Below are positions 52,138 through 60,835 of a stretch of 64,000 nucleotides of DNA, piece by piece. The position numbers and the translations under genes are program-made. The notes beneath the pieces were generated by a model that was given only the letters and a program-made list of their open reading frames with translations, ran no database searches and had not been told where the DNA came from. Source of the DNA: CAIVVT01 sp963757265 (GTDB taxonomy: Bacteria; Acidobacteriota; Terriglobia; Bryobacterales; Bryobacteraceae); the NCBI GenBank assembly GCA_963757265.1, contig CAVWRA010000011.1, positions 1-64,000 of the forward strand. Direction: 5' to 3'. Each line of letters opens with the position of its first letter. Positions within the stretch are counted from its first letter, which is position 1.

Positions 52138-53107
52138 GTCGTCTTCCGCGCCATGGCCCGCCTGGCGGCGGCCACGATGTTGGCGCTGGTCAGCCCGTAC
52201 TTGGCTGGAACTCAGCTGGCGTGCCGGACTCGGCGTACGTTTCCAGGCCGATGAATTCGATGGGCGCCGGCGCGTGCCGGGCCAGCGCCTGAGCCACGCG
52301 AACGCCCAGGCCGGAGTCGACCAGATGCTCCTCGGCCACCACCATCGCGCCGGTTTCGCGCGCGGCGTCGGCCAGGCGCTCCTCGTCCAGCGGCTTGAGC
52401 GTATGCACGTCCAGAACGCGCGCCGAAATGCCTTCGGCGTCCAGCCGGGCGGCGGCGCGAATGCTCTCGGCAACCATCAATCCGTGGGCCACCAGCGTGA
52501 CGTCGCGGCCCGGCAACAGCTCGTACGCCCGGCCGATTTCGATCTTCGCGCCGGCGGGGTAAATCACCGGTACCTTGGCACGGCCGGTGCGGATGAAGAC
52601 CGGGCCGACATGCGCGGCGGCCCACAGCACGGCGGCACGGGTGGCGACCTCGTCGGCCGGGCTGATGACGGTGAATCCGGGCAGCGCGCAGGCCAGCGCC
52701 AGGTCCTCGATCGACATCTGCGACGGCCCGTCTTCGCCGATCGAAATGCCGCTGTGCGTCCCGACGACTTTCAGGTTCACGTTCGGGTAGGCCACCGTGG
52801 TGCGCAGCTGCTCGAATCCCTTGTTCATCACGAAGCACGAGAACGAGCTCACGAACGGGATCTTGCCCGTCATCGCCAGTCCCGCGCCCAGCGCCACCAT
52901 GTCCGCCTCGGCGATGCCGCATTCGAAAAAGCGGGCGGGGAACTCCTTGGCGAAGTAGGTCATCATGGTCAACTTCGACAGGTCGGCGTCGCAGCCCACC
53001 ACGTTCGCGTTCTGGCGGGCCACTTCGACCAGCGCGCGTCCGAAGGCCTCGCGCGTCGCCGCGCCCAATTTCAGCTCGTAATTCGTCGCCAGTGGCATGT
53101 CAGGCAA
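52134..53107 (-). CDS. Transketolase, C-terminal subunit (one frameshift near the end)
   Basis: About 323 residues once one base is restored. It contains the pyrimidine-binding domain (NANVVGCDADLSKLTMMTYFAKEFPARFFECGIAEADMVALGAGLA), THSGISIGEDGPSQM, and a C-terminal domain with RVLDVHTLKPLDEERL. The frame breaks near 52205; read one base over, AKYGLTSANIVAAARRAMARKTT continues to TAG at 52134-52136. This is the usual C-terminus (AxLQAKYGLT). A lost G in GG explains it. It overlaps the N-terminal subunit by 8 bp, so the two are translated together. Confidence 0.85.
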
Positions 53108-53921
53108 GCTCCTTCAGCGCCAGTTCCACCTCTTGCGGCGTGGGGGCGACGCCATGGAACTTCGGGTTATTCTCCATGAAACTCACGCCCTTGCCCTTGA
53201 TCGTGTTGGCCACGATGCAGGTGGGCTGCCCCTTGGTGGCCGCGGCCTCCGTGAATGCGGCCTTCACCGCTCCGAGGTCGTGGCCGTCGATCTCCAGCGT
53301 GTGCCAGCCGAACGCCCGCCACTTGTCCGCCAGCGGCGCGACGTCCAGAATGTCCTTGACGAAGCCGTCGAGCTGAATCTTGTTGTAATCGACGATGCAG
53401 CAGACGTTGTCAACCTTATGATACGAGCCGTACATCGCCGCTTCCCAGTTCTGGCCCTCCTGACTCTCCCCGTCGCCGAGCATCACGTACACGCGCGAAT
53501 CGTACCCGTCCAGCTTCAGCCCCGAGCCCATGCCCAGCGCCAGCGACAGCCCCTGGCCGAGCGATCCGGTCGAGGCCTCGAGCACCGGCAGGAACCGGAT
53601 GTCGGGATGGCCCTGGTAGATCGACCCCATCTTGCGCAGCGTCAGCAGTTGATCCACGGGGCAGTAGCCGCACTCGGCGAGCACCGAGTACAGCACCGGC
53701 GCCGCATGGCCCTTGCTGAGGATAAACCGGTCGCGCTGCGGCCATTTCGGCTGCGCCGGGTCGTGGCGCATCACGTCCCAATACAATGTCACCAGGATTT
53801 CGACCGCCGACAGCGACCCGCCCGGATGGCCGCTCCCCGCGGCCCCGATCATTTCCACGATATGCCGGCGAATTTTCTTCGCAATTTCCGCTAATTCCTG
53901 CGGATTACTCGTCTTTTGCAT
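53100..53921 (-). CDS. Transketolase, N-terminal subunit
   Basis: A 273-residue thiamine-diphosphate-binding subunit: IRRHIVEMIGAAGSGHPGGSLSAVEILVTLYWDVMRHDP, FILSKGHAAPVLYSVLAECGY, GSLGQGLSLALGMG, and the TPP/Mg motif GDGESQEGQNWEAAMYGSYHKVDNVCCIVDYN. In the split form the two subunits together do the two-carbon transfer of the pentose phosphate pathway. The ATG at 53921 has AAGGG upstream and starts the pair. Confidence 0.9.
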   Translation of the reverse strand: MQKTSNPQELAEIAKKIRRHIVEMIGAAGSGHPGGSLSAVEILVTLYWDVMRHDPAQPKWPQRDRFILSKGHAAPVLYSVLAECGYCPVDQLLTLRKMGSIYQGHPDIRFLPVLEASTGSLGQGLSLALGMGSGLKLDGYDSRVYVMLGDGESQEGQNWEAAMYGSYHKVDNVCCIVDYNKIQLDGFVKDILDVAPLADKWRAFGWHTLEIDGHDLGAVKAAFTEAAATKGQPTCIVANTIKGKGVSFMENNPKFHGVAPTPQEVELALKELA

Positions 53922-53981
53922 GCGTTTCCCTTCGCATTAGATGAGGCATAATGGCGTAATTCCGGCTCCTGCCCCGCCCGG

Positions 53982-54953
53982 CTAGCCCAGCAGCCGCGCC
54001 GCGGCGTGCGCGAAGTAGGTCAGGATGACATCCGCGCCCGCACGCCGGATCGAGGTCAGAGACTCCAGGATCGCCCGGTCCAGATCGATCCAACCGTTCC
54101 GCGCCGCCGCCATGATCATGCTGAACTCACCCGAAACCTGGTACGCGGCCAGCGGCTCGTCGAAGCTGTCGCGCGCCATGCGGATGATGTCCAGGTACGG
54201 CATCGCCGGTTTCACCATGATCATGTCCGCGCCTTCCTCGATGTCGAGCGCCATCTCGCGCATCGCTTCGCGCGCGTTGGCCGCATCCATCTGGTAGCTG
54301 CGCCGGTCGCCGAACTGCGGCGCGGACTCGGCCGCCTCGCGGAATGGTCCATAAAAGCAACTGGCGTATTTGGCCGCGTAGCTCAGGATCGGCGTGCGCA
54401 CGAATCCGGCGCCGTCCAGCGCCTCGCGGATCGCGCCCACGCGCCCGTCCATCATGTCCGACGGCGCCACGATGTCCGCGCCGGCGCGGGCGTGCGACAC
54501 CGCGGCGCGGGCCAGCCATTCCAGCGTCGCGTCGTTGTCAACGTCGCCGTCCACCACCTGGCCGCAATGCCCGTGGCTGGTGTATTCGCAGTTGCACACG
54601 TCGGTGATCACCACCAGCTTCGGCAGCGCGTGCTTCAGCGCCCGCACGGCCTGCTGCACGATGCCGTTGTCATCGTATGCGCCCGAGGCCATTTCGTCCT
54701 TGTGCGACGGAATGCCGAATAGCATCACGCCGCCGATGCCGAGCCGCCCGGTCGCTTCACATTCCTTCAGCAGCTGGTCGATCGAAAGCTGGTAGTTGCC
54801 GGGCATCGCGCCGATTTCGCGCCGCACGCCTTCGCCTTCCACCACGAACAGCGGAAAGATGAACTGCGACGGCTCCAGGTGCGTCTCGCGCACCAGTTTC
54901 CGCAACGGCTCGCTGGCGCGCAGCCGGCGCATACGGTGAACCGGGAAGGGCAT
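53982..54953 (-). CDS. hemB: Porphobilinogen synthase (5-aminolevulinate dehydratase)
   Basis: A 323-residue enzyme that joins two 5-aminolevulinates to porphobilinogen in heme synthesis. The zinc site cysteines are C120, C122 and C130 in DVCNCEYTSHGHC; the two Schiff-base lysines are K195 (ILSYAAKYAS) and K248 (MIMVKPAMPY). Substrate-binding GDRRSYQMD and AAYQVSGEFSMI are present. Length is canonical. A TAGAAT box only 6 nt before the ATG suggests a leaderless mRNA. It follows the transketolase pair divergently from acyP. Confidence 0.95.
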   Translation of the reverse strand: MPFPVHRMRRLRASEPLRKLVRETHLEPSQFIFPLFVVEGEGVRREIGAMPGNYQLSIDQLLKECEATGRLGIGGVMLFGIPSHKDEMASGAYDDNGIVQQAVRALKHALPKLVVITDVCNCEYTSHGHCGQVVDGDVDNDATLEWLARAAVSHARAGADIVAPSDMMDGRVGAIREALDGAGFVRTPILSYAAKYASCFYGPFREAAESAPQFGDRRSYQMDAANAREAMREMALDIEEGADMIMVKPAMPYLDIIRMARDSFDEPLAAYQVSGEFSMIMAAARNGWIDLDRAILESLTSIRRAGADVILTYFAHAAARLLG

Positions 54954-54959
54954 ACCCGC

Positions 54960-54965
54960 ATTCTA
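54960..54965 (-). promoter_or_regulatory. TAGAAT -10 box of hemB
   Basis: On the minus strand TAGAAT ends 6 nt before ATG 54953, without a ribosome site between. Confidence 0.4.
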
Positions 54966-55017
54966 TCGCGCCCCGCGCCGTCGCCCGATTTTTGCGACGC
55001 TGGAATCAGAATTTCCA

Positions 55018-55308
55018 ATGGGCGGGAACAGCACTCTCCGTTTGACGCGCCGCTACGTCGTCCGCGGCTGCGTCCAGGGCGTCGGTTTCCGCGAATTTGT
55101 CCGCCGCCGCGCGCAGGAGCTCGGCGTCACCGGCACCGTGCGCAACCTCGACGACGGCACGGTGGAAGTGATCGCCGGCGGATCAAAATCGCAGCTTGAC
55201 GCTCTGGCCGGCCATCTGCATCGCGGCCCGCTGTACGGCGAAGTCCACGGCGTCGCCGAGTCCGAGTGCGCGCCCCTCAAGACGCGCGATTTCACCATCC
55301 GCTACTGA
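55018..55308 (+). CDS. acyP: Acylphosphatase
   Basis: A 96-residue protein with the acylphosphatase fold: RRYVVRGCVQGVGFREFVRRRAQELGVTGTVRNLDDGTVEVIAGG. The catalytic Arg (GVGFRE) and Asn (TVRNL) are visible. It hydrolyses acyl phosphates in the cytoplasm. Length is canonical. It diverges from hemB 65 bp away and converges on the VWFA gene. Confidence 0.9.
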   Translation: MGGNSTLRLTRRYVVRGCVQGVGFREFVRRRAQELGVTGTVRNLDDGTVEVIAGGSKSQLDALAGHLHRGPLYGEVHGVAESECAPLKTRDFTIRY

Positions 55309-55360
55309 GCCCGGCGCGCCCTCCGGCATGGCTGGGCATGCAAGGCGGCTGGGCCGTGCC

Positions 55361-56872
55361 TCAATGCGCCGCGCCTGGGCCGCGGCCCTGGAGCGGAACG
55401 CTGACCGAGCCAACCTCGTTCAGATCGCGATCCATCACGATGCAGCGGATCTGCCGGACGCCGGGGCTCACCGGAATGTCGCGCGTCAGCGCGTACCCAT
55501 CCTGCGCGCCGGCCTGATCCGGTTCCGCGGGGAGATTCATGTCCAACGGCGCCGGCGGAGACAGTTGTTTAAGCCCGCTCTCATCATATCCGGCAATGAC
55601 CAGAAATAACTGGCTGTGGAGCCGTCCGTCGCTGCCCTGGCGCAGCAATACATCCCGCGGGTCGATGTGTATATCGACATGCCAGCCTGCCGGGCTGGCG
55701 CCCGCGGACGAAACCAGCGCCTGCACGCCGATTTCCTGACAGTCGAGCGTCGCCCGCGCCGCCGCCTCAATCGCCGCCAGTACCTCCTGGTCGGCCAGCG
55801 GCACATCCACGGCATCGACATCCCCCTGCCGCACCAGGATCTTCGTCCCTTTGCGTTCACAGCTCAGTTGCAGCTTATGATACTGAGGAGGCCGCTTCTC
55901 CGCCGGCCGTTCGTACGCCACAATGTAGGCGTTGCGGACGTCGCGAATCGCCTCGTTGATCGCTTGCTCCGTCAGTCCGCTCCCGTATTCACGGCCACCG
56001 GTCCAGTTCGAAATCTCCCGCAGCATGTCGGCGCTCTCATTGAAGCCCACCCCAACCCCCTGCGCCGATTCCGCCACCGTGTACACCGCGATATGCGCTC
56101 GCACCATCTGGCCCGCCAGGTTCCTTACCACGGGGGACAGGTCGATCGGCTCTCCCGAGAGATCGCGGGTATTGAGCGGCACGCCGTGCGTGACCCAGAT
56201 CAGGTTCTTGCGGCCCGGGACCGCAGCCGTTCGCGCAGCCAGCGATCGGAGCGCCTGTATCGTCGGGTCGAATCGCAGGTCCGCGAAGCTGAGGTCTCCG
56301 ACGCGCATGGCCACGTCCGAGCGCGTCGCCGCGTCCAGCAACGCCGCGGCCGTCCTGGTCCACGGTGGACGCGAATCGGCCACGTCGGTTTCCGCCTGCT
56401 GCATCGAATGCACCGCGTCGAGTTCAACGTGACGCGTCAGAATATATAGCGACAAGCGCTCGCTCGGTTCCAGCCGTTCCAGCGCCTTGCCGATCTCGAA
56501 GCTGCCGCTCGCACCGGTCGCAAACCTCGCGTTCAGCAGGTCCAGCAGGACCACCGTCGGCGGGGGCAGGACGGGCCTGGAATGGTTCGAGAACTCGTTC
56601 GGCCGCAGCAGCGCCCGCTGCGGCGCTCCACGCTGGAGTGGACGGAACAGCAGGATTTTCTGTTCCTTCTTGTCCTCGAAAACGTGGATTTCGGAAGCGC
56701 GCAAGTCGGGGAGACGTTCCCCTTGCGGCCCTGCAATCGCTACTTCCAGACAGACTACGGTGGCCGCGCGTTCGGCCGCCGGTTTCGCGCCGGCACCGTG
56801 CACCGCAATGCCGGCGCCACACCCCAGCGCCAGCAGCACCAGTGGCCGCCACGGGAACTTATTCCGCATCAC
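55361..56872 (-). CDS. Secreted VWFA-related-domain protein (acidobacterial type)
   Basis: A 503-residue protein with a signal peptide (PLVLLALGCGAGIAVHGAGA). The body opens with LPDLRASEIHVFEDKKEQKILLFR, the conserved start of the VWFA-related acidobacterial family, followed by VVLLDLLNARFA (the MIDAS-like strand; the usual DxSGSM is replaced), RLSLYILTRHVELD and KNLIWVTHGVPLNT, and GGREYGSGLTEQAINEAI. The C-terminal half has a beta domain. Function is unknown; large paralogous sets are typical of Solibacter-like genomes. AGAGGG precedes the ATG. Confidence 0.8.
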   Translation of the reverse strand: MMRNKFPWRPLVLLALGCGAGIAVHGAGAKPAAERAATVVCLEVAIAGPQGERLPDLRASEIHVFEDKKEQKILLFRPLQRGAPQRALLRPNEFSNHSRPVLPPPTVVLLDLLNARFATGASGSFEIGKALERLEPSERLSLYILTRHVELDAVHSMQQAETDVADSRPPWTRTAAALLDAATRSDVAMRVGDLSFADLRFDPTIQALRSLAARTAAVPGRKNLIWVTHGVPLNTRDLSGEPIDLSPVVRNLAGQMVRAHIAVYTVAESAQGVGVGFNESADMLREISNWTGGREYGSGLTEQAINEAIRDVRNAYIVAYERPAEKRPPQYHKLQLSCERKGTKILVRQGDVDAVDVPLADQEVLAAIEAAARATLDCQEIGVQALVSSAGASPAGWHVDIHIDPRDVLLRQGSDGRLHSQLFLVIAGYDESGLKQLSPPAPLDMNLPAEPDQAGAQDGYALTRDIPVSPGVRQIRCIVMDRDLNEVGSVSVPLQGRGPGAAH

Positions 56873-57008
56873 TTTGCCCTCTTAGCCGATTCTCGCACCA
56901 GGCCCGCGCCTGCTGGCGGCCAGACCACACCCGCCCGCGCTCATTCGCACGCGTTACGGCCTGTGGGTCCAGGAGCCGGCGAAACCAGCGCCGCAGCCGC
57001 CAATGTGC

Positions 57009-57014
57009 TACAAC
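57009..57014 (+). promoter_or_regulatory. TACAAC -10-like box of the 57-kb exported protein gene
   Basis: TACAAC ends 7 nt before ATG 57022, again at leaderless spacing. Confidence 0.3.
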
Positions 57015-57021
57015 GTCTTGC

Positions 57022-58029
57022 ATGCATGACGACAACGGTCCCCGCATCAATGGCATGACCGAGCGCGACCCGCTCGACGACCATTCTCTCCAGCGCCGCG
57101 ACTTCTTCAAAGGCGCCGGCACGCTGGCCGGCCTCATCGGCGCCTCCGGCCTGGCCCACGCCCAGCCGCCCGCCGCCGCTGACCCCGTCCCCGCGGCCGC
57201 GCCCGGCCCCCTGCTGCCCGTGGTCCCCTTCGGCAAATACAAAATCACGCGCCTCATCGCCGGCGCCAACACCATCTACGGCTATTCCCATTTCAACTAC
57301 GTTTTCTCGGCCCACTTAACCGATTACCACACTACCCCGCGCGTGCTCTCGTTCCTGCGCGAGCTCGAACGCGCCGGCCTCAACACCTGGCAGGCCAGTT
57401 GGAGTGAGCGACTCGAAACCGACTGGTTGCGCTACAAAGACGAAGGCGGCAAGCTGCAGCTTCTCATGCTCTCGCGTCCCGGCTTCAACGATGAGCCCGA
57501 GATACTCAAGCGCGCCATGAAACTCCAACCTATAGGTATCGCCCAGCACGGCGTCAGCACCAATAAGTTCTGGGACGCCGGCCAATTCGATAAGTCACTC
57601 GACTATCTCAAGCGGATCCGCGACACCGGGGCCATGGTCGGTCTGTCGTGCCACAATCCGCTCGAAGTAGAGTACTCGGAGGAGAAAGGCTGGGACGTTG
57701 ACTATTACATGACCGCCCTTTATTACATGATTCGCCCGCGCGCCGAGTTCGAGAAACTCCTCGGTGGTCAGTTACCGTTGGGTGAGGTCTATCTGCCGTC
57801 CGATCCGCCGCGCATGTTGGCGACCATTCGCAAGGCCAAGAAGCCTTGCCTCGCCTACAAAATCCTGGCCGCGGGCCGCACCGTCGATTCGCCCCAGCAG
57901 GTCAAGGAACGCATGGCTGTGGCGCTCCACGGCATCAAGCCCACCGACGCCATGATCATCGGCCTCTACCAGCGCTTCAACGACCAGATCGGCCAGACCG
58001 CGCAGTTCGTCCGCGAGATTCTGGCTTAG
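57022..58029 (+). CDS. Tat-exported TIM-barrel-like protein of unknown function
   Basis: About 335 residues from ATG 57022 (ATG 57055 is also possible). A Tat signal is plain: LQRRDFFKGAGTLAGLIGASGLAHA. The mature protein has KITRLIAGANTIYGYSHFNYVFS, LSFLRELERAGLNTWQASWSERLETDWLRYKDEGGKLQLL, TGAMVGLSCHNPLEVEY and KPTDAMIIGLYQRFNDQIGQTAQFVREIL, suggesting a TIM-barrel of aldo/keto reductase-like or glycoside-handling type. Family not fixed. The 176-bp element lies 28 bp after the stop. Confidence 0.7.
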   Translation: MHDDNGPRINGMTERDPLDDHSLQRRDFFKGAGTLAGLIGASGLAHAQPPAAADPVPAAAPGPLLPVVPFGKYKITRLIAGANTIYGYSHFNYVFSAHLTDYHTTPRVLSFLRELERAGLNTWQASWSERLETDWLRYKDEGGKLQLLMLSRPGFNDEPEILKRAMKLQPIGIAQHGVSTNKFWDAGQFDKSLDYLKRIRDTGAMVGLSCHNPLEVEYSEEKGWDVDYYMTALYYMIRPRAEFEKLLGGQLPLGEVYLPSDPPRMLATIRKAKKPCLAYKILAAGRTVDSPQQVKERMAVALHGIKPTDAMIIGLYQRFNDQIGQTAQFVREILA

Positions 58030-58057
58030 GCCGGATCTCCGCGCCCGGGCAGGCTAG

Positions 58058-58233
58058 CCCGGATGTTTCACCAACAATCGGCTGCGGCGCGCGATAGGGC
58101 CGCATCTACTGCGTTGCGCTCGGTCACCGTCCTCGACGTACTGCCAAGTACGCCTGCGGGCGGCTCCCGTCGCGCGCCTTGTATCTGCAGCCCTCTCGTC
58201 ACGCCTCGCTACGATCGTGGTGAAACATCCGGG
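58058..58233. mobile_element. 176-bp MITE-like palindromic element, copy 2
   Basis: Its ends match perfectly: TAGCCCGGATGTTTCACCA (58055-58073) is the reverse complement of 58218-58236, a 19-bp terminal inverted repeat. The body equals copy 1 at 45355 except for about eight substitutions, mostly transitions, and no indels. It fills the gap between the Tat-exported protein and the next Gfo/Idh gene. The rest of the gap holds nothing recognisable. Confidence 0.8.
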
Positions 58234-58305
58234 CTATCGGGTGGCGCGGCGTGTCGCAACTAACTGCCATCCAGCGCCAGCGAGTGATGCGTGCGCAACT
58301 TATAG

Positions 58306-59535
58306 TTATGAGATAGCCGGCAAGTCCCATGCCGGATCCCACACGATGCGCGTCTTCTTCTGAAACGCCTGGTTACCCATGAAACAGGCCAGGGCGGAGT
58401 AATAGCCGGTCTCCTCGTTCGAAACCGGCTTCCGGCGGGTGCGGATACAATCCACCCAGTTCCGCACCAGTTCCGTGGCCGCGTGCGGCGTCCCCGGGCT
58501 CCTGGCAGGTGCAGCTTTGCTGGACTGAGGATTGGGCTGGAACTCGTAGCCGAGCTCGGGGTCGTACCACAGCACAGTCAATATGCCGCCCGTGCCGCGC
58601 AGTTCCGTGCCCGCCGATCGCCGCGACGGCATGCCCACCGTCATAACTTCGGCTTCCCAAGTGACATTGACTTCCTGCGGGTATTCGAGGATCAGATTGA
58701 CAACATCCCCGGTGTCACGCCCGTCCTTGTAGTAGTAAATCCCTCCGGCCGCCACTGCCGCGCTTGGTTTGCTGAGCTTCAATAACTGATGGACGGAATC
58801 AATCGAGTGAATCGCGATGCCCATGATCATTCCGCCGTCGTAGTGCAACCACTTATACGGGCTGAAATAGATCTCGGGATTCCACGGAACCTTCGGCCCG
58901 GGGCCGCACCAACGATCCCAGTCGAGGCCGTCCGGCTTCCGTTCCATGCCGGGAGGAGCCTTCTGGGTGTACCCCGAGTTGGAATCGACCCAGGCGCGCG
59001 CCAGGCCGATCTTACCCAGCGCACCGGAATCGACGAACTTCTCGCGCGCCTCCTGAATATGCGGAACGGCACGGCTCTGCAAGCCTACCGCAACCACGCG
59101 AGCGTGCTCCCGCGCGGCGCGCACCAGCGCCTGGCCGTCGCGCGGATAGTGGACCATGGGCTTCTCGACGTAGACGTCCTTTCCGGCCTGGCAGGCATCG
59201 ATGGTAATCGGGGCATGCCAGTGGTCCGGGGTGGCGACGACGACCGCGTCAATGTCGGTGTGGTCCAGGACCTGACGATGGTCAACGTAGGACTTTACGG
59301 AACCGCCGGCGATCTCCGCCGCCTGGTCGCGACGGACGGAGTAGACGTCGCAAACGGCTACCCACTCCGTGCCACCGTGGTGGTTCAGTTCCTGCATCAG
59401 ATATCTCCCGCGGCCGCCGGTGCCGATGACGCCCAGACGAAGCCGGTCGTTGGCGCCGAGTACCCGTCCGTAGGATGCGGCAGTCAAAGCCGCCGAAGAT
59501 TGGAGAAACGTTCTGCGCGACGATTGTGCTGACAT
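58306..59535 (-). CDS. Gfo/Idh/MocA-family oxidoreductase, exported
   Basis: A 409-residue protein with a Tat-like signal (SSRRTFLQSSAALTAASYG). The dinucleotide fold has RLGVIGTGGRGRYLMQEL and DIDAVVVATPDHWHAPITIDACQAGKDVYVEKPM, with the family EKP lysine. The C-terminal domain has GMIMGIAIHSIDSVHQLL and GTELRGTGGILTVLWYDPE. An AAGAAGGA site precedes the ATG at 59535. It shares its strand with the TIM-barrel protein upstream; the two may act on the same sugar-like compound. Confidence 0.9.
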   Translation of the reverse strand: MSAQSSRRTFLQSSAALTAASYGRVLGANDRLRLGVIGTGGRGRYLMQELNHHGGTEWVAVCDVYSVRRDQAAEIAGGSVKSYVDHRQVLDHTDIDAVVVATPDHWHAPITIDACQAGKDVYVEKPMVHYPRDGQALVRAAREHARVVAVGLQSRAVPHIQEAREKFVDSGALGKIGLARAWVDSNSGYTQKAPPGMERKPDGLDWDRWCGPGPKVPWNPEIYFSPYKWLHYDGGMIMGIAIHSIDSVHQLLKLSKPSAAVAAGGIYYYKDGRDTGDVVNLILEYPQEVNVTWEAEVMTVGMPSRRSAGTELRGTGGILTVLWYDPELGYEFQPNPQSSKAAPARSPGTPHAATELVRNWVDCIRTRRKPVSNEETGYYSALACFMGNQAFQKKTRIVWDPAWDLPAIS

Positions 59536-59621
59536 ATGATTCCTTCTTAACTCCTATCTACGATGCTCTTGTCTCTTAGCCGGAATCTCTACTCGACGCT
59601 CTATCCCGGCTGTTCGCGGTC

Positions 59622-60464
59622 TCACTGGATGCGCTTGAGACACGCTTCCAGATAAGACTTGGATTGGGCCAGCGCGGCGGCTATCTGCTCCTCCGGCGGC
59701 TCGCCGTGCATGAAGGGGTTGACCCAGCCTCGGAAGCCGATCTTCTTCAGCGCGCCCAGCCACGGTGTGAAGTCGGTTGGCCCGAGGCCCGGCAGTTGTT
59801 TCATCTCCGGCGCATTCTGCCACGCATACACAAAAAGTAACTTGGGTGCGATCATCTCGATGACGCGCTCGACCGGCACGCCTTCCGCTTGCAGGTGGTA
59901 GGGAGCCAGCGCGATGCCCAATCGGGGATTCTGCGCCAGGTCGAGGAAGGCATGAAAGGAGTCCGCCGAATTCAATAGGGCGCTTCCGTGGTTTTCGATG
60001 GCAATGTAGGAATTGTTCTCTTCGGCCAGCTCCAACCATGGCTTTACCCGTTCCATCAGGCCGCGCATTTCCGAGGTCAGGTTGGCCGGTTCGACCTTGC
60101 CGAACTTCGATTCACGGATCACCAGCCCGCCCCCAGCCGCTCCCAGCAGCGCGGCGTACTTCTCATACGGCTGCTCGTACATGGTGAAGGCGCACAGGCG
60201 CACCTTGTTCCGTTCGAGGAGATCTCTCAATCCGGAGGGGCCGAGTCGCGTGGCGATTTCGTCCAGGTGCGGACATTTGAAGTTGGACGGCCAGAAGTTG
60301 ACAGCCTCGAAACCCAGTCCGGCGATGCGGGCCACGGCTTGCTCGACGCTCAGCATCCGGAAGTGAACGCTCGAAGTCGATAACTTCATCCGCCAATCCG
60401 CGGGCGCTCCGGCGAGAGGGACCGCCAGGCAGGATCCCAGAAACGAGCGGCGCGTCGAGGTCAC
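59622..60464 (-). CDS. Exported sugar phosphate isomerase/epimerase-like TIM barrel
   Basis: A 280-residue AP endonuclease-2-type TIM barrel with an N-terminal RRSFLGSCLAVPLAGAPA export signal. It shows VEQAVARIAGLGFEAVNFWPS, YIAIENHGSALLNSADSFHAFLDLA (metal-binding E and H region) and FLAPKLLFVYAWQNAPEM-like strands ending in a HGEPPEEQIAAALAQSKSYLEACLKRI helix. Such proteins isomerise sugar-like compounds. It lies upstream of the Gfo/Idh gene on the same strand. Confidence 0.8.
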   Translation of the reverse strand: MTSTRRSFLGSCLAVPLAGAPADWRMKLSTSSVHFRMLSVEQAVARIAGLGFEAVNFWPSNFKCPHLDEIATRLGPSGLRDLLERNKVRLCAFTMYEQPYEKYAALLGAAGGGLVIRESKFGKVEPANLTSEMRGLMERVKPWLELAEENNSYIAIENHGSALLNSADSFHAFLDLAQNPRLGIALAPYHLQAEGVPVERVIEMIAPKLLFVYAWQNAPEMKQLPGLGPTDFTPWLGALKKIGFRGWVNPFMHGEPPEEQIAAALAQSKSYLEACLKRIQ

Positions 60465-60835
60465 GTGAAAGCCTCCTGAGCGGAAGTTTCCTGAACCAGA
60501 ACTTTCCTAAGATGTTCGAATCAGGATTTTCCTTCCGGCATCTTCGTCCGGCCGCATTCTACGCCCCGGCCGGCTGGATCGCAACCGCAGCCTGGCAGCA
60601 GTCTGGCAGCAGAGGCGCGCGGCGGGCATTTCTGGCGCCGGTCCGGCCCCAGGATGGCCATATTCAACGCCTGCGCCGCATTCAGCGTGAACAAGATCCG
60701 CTCCGGCTCGCGCGCGCCCGCCTTCCTCCACCACCCCTTGCGCGCGGGCCTTACAATGGAGATTCATGACCCCGCGGCGCGGCCCCCTCCGGCTGCGGCG
60801 GTTGCGGTGGAACCGCTTGATAAAAAGACACTTCT
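60465..60835. other. Non-coding gap before serS
   Basis: About 370 bp between the divergent isomerase-like gene and serS. Nothing is recognisable as a gene, tRNA or T-box. A TTGATAAAAAGACA stretch just before the serS start (about 60817-60830) is AT-rich and may carry its promoter. Short open frames here have no protein-like character. Confidence 0.4.
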
